Notes: generated from the letters alone by a model not told the origin. Positions 25,132 through 33,234 are shown, numbered from the stretch's first letter. The stretch is DNA of 64,000 bases from Alphaproteobacteria bacterium (GCA_028289425.1 JANQPL010000009.1:124001-188000), one strand, 5' to 3'. Numbers and translations are program-made.

Positions 25132-26495
25132 GCGGGTTCCAACTCTCCCTCCAATGATCCGTAAACGCCCCAACAATTGCGCAGCTTCTTCACCAGCGCC
25201 ACATCCCCCTCCACCGAGAACGTGCCGTCGGCCAGCGCTCCTTCCACATCGAAGCCATGTTCGAACAGTTTTGGGAATCGTTCGGAGTCCATAGTGATCT
25301 TAACATCGGGTGCTTTGGCTTCCTCAAATTCGATGGACAGCACACCCTTCCGAATATCGATCGCCGCGGTCATGCCACCCAAATCAGGGAAGGTCACTTG
25401 ATAAAGCGCCTCAAGCCCGCGGGCCTTCCCGCGCTGGAACGTCAAGGTCATGTTGAACATGAAGGAAAACGGATCGTCCGCATTGATCGTCCAGCGCACG
25501 CGCTTCGGTGTTTTTTCGGGGAAGCGTTTTGCGAGCCAATCTTCCGCATCGGACCGGGGCAGGACGTAAACGGTCTCTTTCTTGTGTTGCAGCGGTTCCA
25601 CATATTGTTTTCGGAATGCCACCTTGTCGTCGAGAAACGGCGCCAGCACATCCTCGCCTGCGGGACACACGGAAATGCAATAAGCGGCTTTGTAGTTGGC
25701 TTTGAAGCTCAGGCTTTGCCACATGGACACGGTCTCATTGATGGGCACGCGTTCGCGATAGTCCTCGCGGCTGTCACTATCGGCGATTTCCTCCACCCAA
25801 TCGGCAAAGCCACCCATAAACTCCCGGTAATTGTGGGCATAGCACGCCGAGAAATTGAAGCTGCCGTCCATGCCGATGGCTTCCACCGGGCACGCCGCCA
25901 CGCACAGCTTGCATTCGAGGCAGGGTGCGTAGTCGAGCGGCCGGCTTTCTTCATCCACATGCGCGTCGATGAGCACCGTGCCCAGCAAAATGAAGTTGCC
26001 GAACTTGGGATGGATTACATTGCGGTGTATGCCCATCTTGCCGAGCCCGGCCGCTTCGGCGATGGGCTTGTGCGCCACCGCCCAGATCACGCCCGGAAAA
26101 TTCTGCATCTCCTGAGGGAAGGCCGCCACCGCGTTGACCGCGCCGATACCTTCTTTGTCGAGGGCCCGCACAATGGCCCGCGCGGCCGCATTCACCTCGT
26201 CATAAGTCTCATGGAACTCCATATTGGCGATGGAGCGCACCGCGCTGCGCACCGGATTGCGGTTCATCTTGCACACCAAAGAGATCAGCGTTTTGGTGTG
26301 GGGATACGCTTCCAGGATTTTCGGCGCCTGACTGGCGACCTCTTCCCGGTCCAAGCTCACAAAACCCACATCATCCGCGCCATGGTCGAGGCAGAGCTGG
26401 CGCAGCCACGTGCCCGATAGTTTTGTGCGCGCAGCCGGGGCATCCCCTTGAGCGGCACGCACTTTCTTGACGGCGGGATGGTCTTCTAATCGCAT
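25128..26495 (-). CDS. QueG/reductive dehalogenase-like 4Fe-4S protein fused to an SCP2 sterol-carrier domain
   Basis: A 455-residue cytoplasmic protein. Residues ~1-330 resemble epoxyqueuosine reductase and reductive dehalogenases: a nitroreductase-like part (IAEAAGLGKMGIHRNVI), then the cluster motif PCLECKLCVAACPVEAIG and a second C-I-S-V-C-P motif for two 4Fe-4S clusters. Residues ~340-455 form an SCP2-like lipid-binding domain (MFNMTLTFQRGKARGLEALY to FSVEGDVALVKKL). No B12-binding evidence can be read. The operon with an acyl-CoA dehydrogenase suggests a bulky hydrophobic or CoA-bound substrate. The gene is not QueG itself: the C-terminus and the context differ. No Tat signal, so it is unlike respiratory dehalogenases. 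Confidence 0.78.
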   Translation of the reverse strand: MRLEDHPAVKKVRAAQGDAPAARTKLSGTWLRQLCLDHGADDVGFVSLDREEVASQAPKILEAYPHTKTLISLVCKMNRNPVRSAVRSIANMEFHETYDEVNAAARAIVRALDKEGIGAVNAVAAFPQEMQNFPGVIWAVAHKPIAEAAGLGKMGIHRNVIHPKFGNFILLGTVLIDAHVDEESRPLDYAPCLECKLCVAACPVEAIGMDGSFNFSACYAHNYREFMGGFADWVEEIADSDSREDYRERVPINETVSMWQSLSFKANYKAAYCISVCPAGEDVLAPFLDDKVAFRKQYVEPLQHKKETVYVLPRSDAEDWLAKRFPEKTPKRVRWTINADDPFSFMFNMTLTFQRGKARGLEALYQVTFPDLGGMTAAIDIRKGVLSIEFEEAKAPDVKITMDSERFPKLFEHGFDVEGALADGTFSVEGDVALVKKLRNCWGVYGSLEGELEPA

Positions 26496-26520
26496 GGCAC
26501 GAGCCTTTGATCTCGATTTA

Positions 26521-26560
26521 GGGGTATATGCCCATAATATATTAGTTGTATATGCCCCTA
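26521..26560. promoter_or_regulatory. Repeat-rich operator/promoter region before the QueG-like gene
   Basis: GTATATGCCC occurs twice as a direct repeat (26524-26533 and 26548-26557, 24 bases apart) in an AT-rich stretch between GGGG and CCCC. ATATATTAGTTGTATAT in the middle is an imperfect dyad. It lies 26 bases upstream of the QueG-like start and is a likely target for the MarR protein of that operon. Confidence 0.5.
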
Positions 26561-26611
26561 TAGAGCAAAAAAAGCAACCCCTAGCACGAAGAAGGGGGCA
26601 GTTAGGCGCCC

Positions 26612-27037
26612 CTACTTAAACGGATCGTCGAAGAATAATTCTTGCACTGCGATGTAGACCTCAGGCACGCCGCCAATCGGGTAGTACTCTTCAATCTCGA
26701 TGGCGCGCGTGTTGCCGTCGAATTCGAACTGGATTTCCACCCGCGGCATGTCGAGCCGTTCGGCGGCCGTAAGCTCGATGGCTTTAATCCGTTCACTGAT
26801 GAGTGTGCGGAGAAGCTCCATCTCTTCCGCCGTGGCGGTGCGTTTAACCACCCGGTTGGGCACGTTTTCCTGGCTTTCTTCGATGCGAATCTGATCGCCG
26901 CGCAGCTTGACCGATTTATTCTGAGTGTTTTGGCCCGTGTCGTCCGGCTGGAGATAGAGGGTCATCTCGAATTCGCTCTCGGCCGCCAAAGCCGGCCAGG
27001 CCAACAGCAGAGCGCACACCATCACGAAAAACCGCAT
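26612..27037 (-). CDS. Secreted protein of unknown function
   Basis: A 141-residue protein with a Sec signal peptide (RFFVMVCALLLAWPALA) and a mature part of about 120 mostly hydrophilic residues. No cysteines remain in the mature part, and no enzyme motif is recognised. It could be a periplasmic structural or binding protein. The ATG at 27037 has GAGGAGG upstream, so it is chosen over the in-frame TTG three bases earlier. It is transcribed alone, and the GNAT gene lies divergently 150 bases away. Confidence 0.7.
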   Translation of the reverse strand: MRFFVMVCALLLAWPALAAESEFEMTLYLQPDDTGQNTQNKSVKLRGDQIRIEESQENVPNRVVKRTATAEEMELLRTLISERIKAIELTAAERLDMPRVEIQFEFDGNTRAIEIEEYYPIGGVPEVYIAVQELFFDDPFK

Positions 27038-27186
27038 CAAAACCTCCTCAACGCGTCATCTCCAACGCCAAACCCTAGCACATCCGCCCACGCGGGGCTT
27101 ACGCATATCAGCGCAGATGTTAATAATCGCTTGTGTCATTGTCCGGCATTTACATCTCTGTGTGAGGAACCGAAAGGCTTGGCGCC

Positions 27187-27684
27187 ATGACGAAACCGAC
27201 GCCCTTGCTGTCCGTTGCGGGCCCGAACGACCTGGACCACGTGCTGCCGTTGGTCCAAGGGTTCCGCGATTCATTGGGCGCGGCCGATCCTCCGGACGAC
27301 GCGCTGCGTGTAAGCCTGGCCCAGGGGCTTGCCGACCCGTCCCTTGAGTTTGCGTTGGCGGCCTTGGACGGCGTGCCGGTGGGCTACACCCAAACGCTCT
27401 TCCGGTTTTCCGTTTGGGCGGGCGGCACGACCGCGTTTCTGGACGATTTGTTCGTCTCCGAAACCGCGCGGCGCCAGAAGTTAGGCCGCACCCTGTTGGA
27501 CCACGCCCTGGATCGGGCGCGCGCGCACGGCGCCAAATCCCTGTCGCTCACCACCAATGAAAAGAACGTGCCTGCGCAGACCCTTTACAAGAGCGCGGGT
27601 CTTGTGGAGGCGTCGGAACCGCGCTGGGGCGACGGGCGCGATGTGGCGTGGATTATCCAACTCGATCACACCAAAAGGGCGTGA
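27187..27684 (+). CDS. GNAT family N-acetyltransferase
   Basis: A 165-residue acetyl-CoA-dependent acyltransferase. The core A motif is AFLDDLFVSETARRQKLGRTLLDHAL, in which R-R-Q-K-L-G-R-T stands in place of the usual Q/R-x-x-G-x-G/A loop. It ends with the ETLYKSAG-like NVPAQTLYKSAGLVEA segment. The target (small molecule, peptide or protein) cannot be predicted. It converges on the small RHH-like gene with an 18-base gap. Confidence 0.85.
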   Translation: MTKPTPLLSVAGPNDLDHVLPLVQGFRDSLGAADPPDDALRVSLAQGLADPSLEFALAALDGVPVGYTQTLFRFSVWAGGTTAFLDDLFVSETARRQKLGRTLLDHALDRARAHGAKSLSLTTNEKNVPAQTLYKSAGLVEASEPRWGDGRDVAWIIQLDHTKRA

Positions 27685-27701
27685 ACCTTCTTGGTTGACG
27701 C

Positions 27702-27938
27702 TTACTTTGCAAGCCTTTCAAAGAGCGATCCAAAGCGGGCGAGACTTTCTTCGTGTGCAGCCATGACATGATGCCTGGGCCCGCCTTGCCGGCGATTTCT
27801 TAGTAATTGCTCAATCGCCTCTTCGACCACCGCCTGAAGCTGACACCCCTCCCGCTTGGCGAGCATACGCAAATCATTCAGCAACATATGGTCGACGTCC
27901 AATTCCAGCTTCGCTCTCTTGTGCGTTTTCTCTTTCAC
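27702..27938 (-). CDS. Small ribbon-helix-helix-like protein
   Basis: A 78-residue basic protein. AKLELDVDHMLLNDLRMLAKREGCQLQAVVEEAIEQLL has the pattern of a beta strand followed by two helices seen in ribbon-helix-helix DNA-binding proteins and antitoxins. It starts at a GTG that overlaps the stop of the upstream TPR protein gene by GTGA, so the two are coupled. No toxin is recognisable next to it, and it may be a repressor of this operon. Family assignment is tentative. Confidence 0.55.
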   Translation of the reverse strand: MKEKTHKRAKLELDVDHMLLNDLRMLAKREGCQLQAVVEEAIEQLLRNRRQGGPRHHVMAAHEESLARFGSLFERLAK

Positions 27939-29323
27939 ATCGACACCAGCCCCGCTTCTTTGAGCGGACCGAAAACGCTTTCCGGTACGATCGTGCGGAT
28001 GCCGGTTTCGTTCAGGTCGGGTTCCACCCGCCGGCCTTGAGCCATTAGGTCGCGGGCGCGCACCTCATCGCCCTCGCGCACCGCCACGCCAGCCAAAAAC
28101 GGATAGGACGCCGGAAATTTGGGGTCCGCGCGAATGGCATGCTCCAATCGCTCACGTACTTGCTCTGTGCGGCCCAGTGTTTCGAGCCCCATGGAAAGTC
28201 CATAGAGCCAAAAGGCGATGCCCGGCGCCTTGGGACTGATGCGGATGGCGGCTTCCATAAGCGGCACACCCTCTTCCGGCCGTCCCTGCAGGATGAGCGC
28301 AAAGCCGTAAGCTGCATGGGCTTGCGCATTGGACGGATCAATTTCGATGGCGCGCTGCAAATGCACCAGGCCCTCGTCCACGCGCCCCACATCGCACAAG
28401 GCACAACCGGAAAAACCTAGAACGTCCGTCGACTGATTATCAAGCGAAACGGCACGCTGGGCGAGCTCCACCACTTCCTTCGTAACGTGCCCATCTGCAT
28501 CCTCAAGAAAGCCGTATACGGTGGCAATCCCCTTCATCAACGCTAAATGGCTGATGGCGGGGGCAAAATCGGGATCAACCTTCAGCGCCTTTTCCAGCGC
28601 CTCGATGGTGTCGGCGAGACCCTTCTTGTTCCACCCGGTCCGATGAAGAACCGATTGCGCGCGCTTATATTCGTCAAGCGCGGTGGGGTTCACTTTAGAC
28701 CGGGCCCACAGCGTGCGCACTTCCGCTAAATTCAATTCGGAGCCCAGATGGGTGACGATCTCGGCGATCAAATCGTTTTGCAGCGACATCAACTCTGCCG
28801 CCGGGCGGTCGAAGTTATCCGCCCAAATGTGTCCGCCGGTGCGGGTATCGATCAATTGTGCCGTGATGCGCAGATGGTCATTGGCGCGGCGCACGCTGCC
28901 TTCCAGCGCATAGGCGACGCCCAACTCGTCGTGCAGTTCTTCCACCGGCACTGTTTTGTTGCGATAAGTTAGCGCCGTGGTGCGCGAGAGAACGAAGTAA
29001 TTGGGCATGCGTGCAAGCTGGGTAGTGAGATCTTCATGGATCGCGTCCGCCAAGACGCCATCGGCGGGGTCCGTCGAGATGGTCTGAAACGGCAGCACAA
29101 TCATCGATGTGCCGTCGGGTTTGGGGCGCGGCCGCTCCGACAGCTCCGTTGCCGGTGGGGATACCGCGGTAGAAGCATCAGCCTTGTTTGACGAAAACAG
29201 CCCGTTAATCAGCTTGCCCACGGGCGATAAGAACACGCCGGTGACCACCACCAAAGCCGCCAGCCCCGACAGCAACCCTTCGCGGCTTTCAATCCACACA
29301 AGAAATGACTCAATGAATTCCAT
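27935..29323 (-). CDS. Membrane-anchored FlgO/TolB-like domain and TPR protein
   Basis: A 462-residue protein. One membrane helix (about residues 15-37) is followed by a FlgO/TolB-like domain (SMIVLPFQTISTDPADGVLADAIHEDLTT, ending EGSVRRANDHLRITAQLID and GGHIWADNFDRP) and then about five TPR units. This is the common C-terminal half of alphaproteobacterial class III adenylate cyclases, but no cyclase domain is present, only a transmembrane helix. It may be a signalling scaffold. The start at 29323 is preferred because the membrane helix follows and TTGGGGAA precedes it. It is translationally coupled with the RHH-like gene. Confidence 0.72.
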   Translation of the reverse strand: MEFIESFLVWIESREGLLSGLAALVVVTGVFLSPVGKLINGLFSSNKADASTAVSPPATELSERPRPKPDGTSMIVLPFQTISTDPADGVLADAIHEDLTTQLARMPNYFVLSRTTALTYRNKTVPVEELHDELGVAYALEGSVRRANDHLRITAQLIDTRTGGHIWADNFDRPAAELMSLQNDLIAEIVTHLGSELNLAEVRTLWARSKVNPTALDEYKRAQSVLHRTGWNKKGLADTIEALEKALKVDPDFAPAISHLALMKGIATVYGFLEDADGHVTKEVVELAQRAVSLDNQSTDVLGFSGCALCDVGRVDEGLVHLQRAIEIDPSNAQAHAAYGFALILQGRPEEGVPLMEAAIRISPKAPGIAFWLYGLSMGLETLGRTEQVRERLEHAIRADPKFPASYPFLAGVAVREGDEVRARDLMAQGRRVEPDLNETGIRTIVPESVFGPLKEAGLVSM

Positions 29324-29393
29324 GGGTTCCCCAACTCGTCTGCGTACCATCATAGACGGGGTGAGAAGTTAGGGCGAGCCTTTGATGTTGCCC

Positions 29394-30074
29394 CTATTGT
29401 GCCCAGCCGCCGCTGAAGGGGAAGGCTTGACCCACGAAGAAATCGCTTTCATTGGACGCAAGGAACAACGCAAAGAGGGCATCTTCCCGAGGCTTCGCCA
29501 ACCGGCCCAACGGCACGGTCTTTTTCATGAACGCCTGAAACTTTTCCGTCTCCGTCACTTCCGGCGGATAGTAATCCGGGTTTTCCACGAAGTTCTGAGC
29601 GATCAAATTGATCTGCACATTGTGGGGGGCGGCTTCCAATCCGACGGCCCGCACATAGCCCACTTGCGCGGCCCGCGCCGCGCTATAGGCCCCCACCCCC
29701 TTGCTGCCCTTCACGCCCGTGGCACTGCCGAAGACGACAATCTTGCCCGATTTGCGCGCATACATTTGCGGCAACACGGCACGCACCATGCGGTGCATGG
29801 GGTGGACCATGCCGTCGAACGGTCCGGCCCAAAGCTCATCCGTGAGGTCTTGGGCGAGCTTACCGCCCACCGGGTCTGCCGCGAAATTGATGATCAGCAC
29901 ATCGATTTCGCCTGCCGCGTCGACAATGGCAGCGGCCTCTGCCTCATTCTGAGGGATGCCGTCATCGGCGATCACCTCTGCGCCGTGCTCGCGAAACACA
30001 TCGATGGTGACAGGTCCCATAAAGTCCTTAGACTGAGTAACCAACACCCGTCTGCCGGCCAGACGTTTTTCCAT
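29394..30074 (-). CDS. Halohydrin dehalogenase (SDR-derived)
   Basis: A 226-residue member of the short-chain dehydrogenase fold in which the cofactor site is remodelled for halide. The two family motifs are present exactly: T13-x4-F18-x-G20 in place of the glycine-rich NAD loop, and S117-x12-Y130-x3-R134, with Arg replacing the catalytic Lys of ordinary SDRs. The nucleotide-binding Gly motif is absent. The segment QNFVENPDYYP matches the halide-pocket loop of HheC-type enzymes. The predicted reaction is a vicinal haloalcohol to an epoxide plus halide, reversibly and without cofactor. The start at 30074 overlaps the upstream GNAT stop (ATGA). A haloalkane dehalogenase gene lies 1.2 kb further on. 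Activity is inferred from motifs. Confidence 0.85.
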   Translation of the reverse strand: MEKRLAGRRVLVTQSKDFMGPVTIDVFREHGAEVIADDGIPQNEAEAAAIVDAAGEIDVLIINFAADPVGGKLAQDLTDELWAGPFDGMVHPMHRMVRAVLPQMYARKSGKIVVFGSATGVKGSKGVGAYSAARAAQVGYVRAVGLEAAPHNVQINLIAQNFVENPDYYPPEVTETEKFQAFMKKTVPLGRLAKPREDALFALFLASNESDFFVGQAFPFSGGWAQ

Positions 30075-30547
30075 CAAATTGCCTCCATTGGTGAGTCGCC
30101 AGGCCAGCGATAATACACCACGGGATAGGTATAGCGCGGATGCACATCGTCGCGTTCATGGACAAATCCGTGACGCTTGTAAAAAGCGATTGCTTGCGCG
30201 TTCTTTCGTGCCGTGCGCAGCCCCATGCCCTGTGGCATCTCTTGTTTCGCCCGAGCAAGCAGCACACTGCCGATGCCCTGGCCGTGGTAGGGCGGATCCA
30301 CGAACAATTGATCCAAGTGAGCCTCAGCGGGAATAAGCGCCATCATAGCGCGCAAGACACCCGACTCCTCCGCCACGTAGAGTTTCCAACCGCCGGCAAT
30401 ATTCTCTGGAATATGCGCGCGTAGTTCCGGCACAGACTCACGGGGCGCTTCGGTCACCCCGATTGTGGCCCAACCATCGTGCCAGATGCGGGCGACGTCA
30501 TCGAAATCCACTTCGCGGGCCAATCGAACGATCAAATTGCGCGCCAT
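30074..30547 (-). CDS. GNAT family N-acetyltransferase
   Basis: A 157-residue acetyltransferase. The CoA-binding motif is LFVDPPYHGQGIGSVLLARAK and the end motif AIAFYKRHGFVHE is intact. It is translationally coupled with the halohydrin dehalogenase gene through an ATGA overlap, so the two products may act on the same compound or respond to the same stress. The start is uncertain: ATG at 30547 is used, while a GTG at 30565 is also possible. Confidence 0.85.
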   Translation of the reverse strand: MARNLIVRLAREVDFDDVARIWHDGWATIGVTEAPRESVPELRAHIPENIAGGWKLYVAEESGVLRAMMALIPAEAHLDQLFVDPPYHGQGIGSVLLARAKQEMPQGMGLRTARKNAQAIAFYKRHGFVHERDDVHPRYTYPVVYYRWPGDSPMEAI

Positions 30548-30616
30548 CTGTTGCCTACTGGCCACTTAATCCCAACTCATGGTAGCATGCGGTGGTGCGT
30601 TTGAGTGGGGGAATTC

Positions 30617-31222
30617 ATGACGCTTGAAAGAGCCCGACGTGCGGCGAGGACCGGGGGGTACGCGGCATTCGTTTACGCGGCGGCAACGCTGGGCATTGTG
30701 GCGTGGCAGGTGTTCGGCCACGGCGGTGAACTCACCAACAACTTCGCCGCCTGGGTGCAAGATCCAATTGTTCTGATCGACGTCGCCCTCGCCCTGTTGC
30801 TTGGCGTGTTCATGCTGCGTATGTCGCGCGTTGCAGCATTGATGATGTTACTCCTGTTTCCGCCAATCCAAGCATCCAACTTCGTTGCAACTGGGTCCGT
30901 GAGCAGCTTGATCGTGGCTATCGTGCTCTTCTTCTTTGCCGGTTATGCCGTACGCGGAACATTCGCCTACCATACGCGCCGCCGGGAAGAAGACCCCGAC
31001 TATAGCGCGCGCCGGCTGTGGCATTACGTGGTCGCTGTCCCCACATTTGCGGGGCTTGCCGGGCTTGTTTTTCTCGTGGCCACCACCCCGCCGCAACCGG
31101 GTGAGCAAGACCGCGTCTCCGCCGCCAAAAACAGGATCGGCCCGCCGGCGGTGAATGCGGAAGAAGAGATCAAATCCAGCGGCCGGTATTCCAACACCTT
31201 TGTGCAGGACGGCAGCCGTTAG
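30617..31222 (+). CDS. Four-span membrane protein (paralogue of the 32,335 gene)
   Basis: A 201-residue protein with four hydrophobic segments (about residues 14-32, 45-63, 66-105 and 136-157) and a charged loop, RREEDPDYSARRLWHY. That loop and the SRVAA motif are shared with the protein encoded at 32335-33234 (RRDDDPAYRGATLWQY), so the two are paralogues flanking the haloalkane dehalogenase gene. GGGGGAA precedes the ATG at 30617. Function unknown. It converges on the dehalogenase gene, ending 24 bases from it. Confidence 0.7.
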   Translation: MTLERARRAARTGGYAAFVYAAATLGIVAWQVFGHGGELTNNFAAWVQDPIVLIDVALALLLGVFMLRMSRVAALMMLLLFPPIQASNFVATGSVSSLIVAIVLFFFAGYAVRGTFAYHTRRREEDPDYSARRLWHYVVAVPTFAGLAGLVFLVATTPPQPGEQDRVSAAKNRIGPPAVNAEEEIKSSGRYSNTFVQDGSR

Positions 31223-31246
31223 GGCCAAACAGGGCTCACAAGAGAC

Positions 31247-32161
31247 TCACCCCGTCGATTGCATGAATTGCTGGATCAGAGCGACCAGCGTTTCCGGTGC
31301 GTCTTCCTGACAGAAGTGCCCCACCCCTTTCAGGCGCGTCACCGGTGCGCCGGGATAGATCGCCTGGAAATCGGCAATCGCCCGTTCGGGATCGATGGCG
31401 TGGTCTTCCATGCCATAAGCCAGCATGGCGGGCTTTGACTTCAGCGCCTCCAGATTGCCGTTCTGCAACCCGTCCAGCACGTAAGGTGCGATGCGGCCCA
31501 GATGCACATCCAGGGGAAACTCGATCGCCCCCTTGCACGACGCGCGATCCGGAAACGGCGCCGAGTACGCCCGGATCCAAGTGTCGTCCACGGCGGCCGA
31601 GTTCTCAAAACCGACAATCTTCATTACCGACAACACGGTCGACCCCAGCTCACCAACGATACCGTCCAGCGTGCCGGCTTCATGATGTCTGGCAATCCAG
31701 TCGAACCATTGGGTGCGTGCGTCGGACTGGGGCACACCGCCAATGCCGAACAGCGTGTTCATGAGGGCCACGCGCTTCACCCGCTCCGGATGGCGAATGG
31801 TGTAGGCGCCAGTAATCGGCCCGCCCCAATCCTGGCAAACGAAGGTAATGTCGGTAAGGTCCAGATCATCAATCAGCGCCGTCAGGTTTTCCACATGGGT
31901 TTTGAGGGTGTATTCCCGATCCTGGGGCGTTTCGCTTTTGCCGAACCCCATGTGGTCCGGCACGATCACCCGATAGGATTCGGAAAGCGGCGGAATGAAA
32001 TTGCGGTAGAGATAGCCCCAGGTGGGTTCCCCATGGAGGCAAATGACCACCTCGCCGTCGCGTGGCCCCTCATCCACATAATGCTGGCGGAACCCGGCAG
32101 CGGTCGAATAATGGGGCGCAAACGGCCAGGTGCCGTCAAAGGTTTCGTGTTCGGGGATCAT
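31247..32161 (-). CDS. Haloalkane dehalogenase, HLD-I type
   Basis: A 304-residue alpha/beta hydrolase close to DhlA-type enzymes. The nucleophile is D111 in VCQDWGG, and halide is held by W112 and probably W152 (TQWFDWIA). E45 in HGEPTWGYLYR, D253 (GMEDHAID) and H282 (GVGHFCQED) complete the set. The cap includes AYSAPFPD, another HLD-I feature. The predicted reaction hydrolyses a haloalkane to alcohol and halide. AGGAGG precedes the ATG at 32161, so the longer frame is discarded. No signal peptide. It lies 1.2 kb from a halohydrin dehalogenase and between two membrane paralogues. An epoxide-hydrolase function is possible, but the Trp pair favours dehalogenation. Confidence 0.87.
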   Translation of the reverse strand: MIPEHETFDGTWPFAPHYSTAAGFRQHYVDEGPRDGEVVICLHGEPTWGYLYRNFIPPLSESYRVIVPDHMGFGKSETPQDREYTLKTHVENLTALIDDLDLTDITFVCQDWGGPITGAYTIRHPERVKRVALMNTLFGIGGVPQSDARTQWFDWIARHHEAGTLDGIVGELGSTVLSVMKIVGFENSAAVDDTWIRAYSAPFPDRASCKGAIEFPLDVHLGRIAPYVLDGLQNGNLEALKSKPAMLAYGMEDHAIDPERAIADFQAIYPGAPVTRLKGVGHFCQEDAPETLVALIQQFMQSTG

Positions 32162-32334
32162 GGGGGCCTCCTGCGGGGTAAGTCTTATTCCAGAACGTAA
32201 AGGGTTTTGATCGCCGGTAAAACCGGTGGTGCTGCACCGCGCCGGGCGCAATTTCGCACCAATGCCGCCCCCCCATATGGCCAGAGCCCGATGCCGATGG
32301 TAGACTGGAGCCGAGCCATCAAACGGGGGGCGTG

Positions 32335-33234
32335 ATGGACATCGAAAGAGCACAACATTGGATCCTTGCCGGCGCCATTGCCGCATTCGGATCGGCGGCT
32401 GCCATTGTGGGGCTGGCGAGCTGGATCAACACGGCGGGCACACCGATGTGGCTGTCGGCGGGTCTTGCAGCGGAAGCCTCCAATCCGGTTATCTACGTGT
32501 TGGCAGCCATGCTGGTTGCCCTTGGCGGATTGATTTTGCGGGCATCGCGGGTGGCGGCGTTTCTTGGCGCCGCTGTTATGGTGGCGGCTTTTGTGGTGTT
32601 GGGGGCACGTCAAGAGTGGTCCGCTGCAATCGTCGCCCTGCTGCTTCTCTTTTTTATGGTCCGGGCGCTCAAGGCCGCCATGGCGCATCATCGCGGCCGC
32701 CGCGACGACGATCCAGCTTACCGCGGCGCAACCCTTTGGCAATACGCCCTGGGCGCGCCCGTTTGCGCAACGCTGATTGCGTTTTTAGCGGTCGGCACGC
32801 TCACGGAAATCGGCCTGTTGCCGCCATCTCACGCGGTCACCGATGAAGATCTGTCCACCGTTCACCGGGCCTACTTGGTGAACAAGGGGTTTTTGAAGAA
32901 GGACGAAACGGTTGTTCTTTTCTACTCCAAATCAAATTGGTCGATCGCGGCGGACGGCAACCTGCTCACCGACAAGCGTGTCATCTCTTGGTATACGGAC
33001 GACATGGGTGAAACCACGGTTCAAGAAATCCCCCTGGACGACATCGATACGGTTCATGTGAACACTCATGGGGGAATGCGGGACACAAGCGTGGTGCAGG
33101 TGGTGAAGTATGACGGCACCGGCGCGCACCTCTTCATGACGTCCGGTCCGGACGGCGATGAGAAATTCGTCAACTACATTCGCGACAACCAAGAAACGCT
33201 GTGGCCCTTAATGGACAGGGGCACGCACCGTTAA
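32335..33234 (+). CDS. Membrane protein with C-terminal PH-like domain (paralogue of the 30,617 gene)
   Basis: A 299-residue protein. The N-terminal ~160 residues hold four membrane segments and a loop, HRGRRDDDPAYRGATLWQY, shared with the 201-residue protein at 30617. The extra C-terminal ~130 residues contain NLLTDKRVISWYTDD and IPLDDIDTVHV, in the pattern of bacterial PH-like domains that sense or dock on membrane surfaces. GGGGGG precedes the ATG at 32335. It is divergent from the dehalogenase gene (173 bases between starts), so the two may share regulation. Function unknown. Confidence 0.7.
   Translation: MDIERAQHWILAGAIAAFGSAAAIVGLASWINTAGTPMWLSAGLAAEASNPVIYVLAAMLVALGGLILRASRVAAFLGAAVMVAAFVVLGARQEWSAAIVALLLLFFMVRALKAAMAHHRGRRDDDPAYRGATLWQYALGAPVCATLIAFLAVGTLTEIGLLPPSHAVTDEDLSTVHRAYLVNKGFLKKDETVVLFYSKSNWSIAADGNLLTDKRVISWYTDDMGETTVQEIPLDDIDTVHVNTHGGMRDTSVVQVVKYDGTGAHLFMTSGPDGDEKFVNYIRDNQETLWPLMDRGTHR

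Noticed and set aside
25257-26420. 387-residue plus-strand frame opposite the QueG-like gene
   Set aside because: It is antisense to a gene with Fe-S cluster motifs and a clear SCP2 domain. No start signal or domain supports it.
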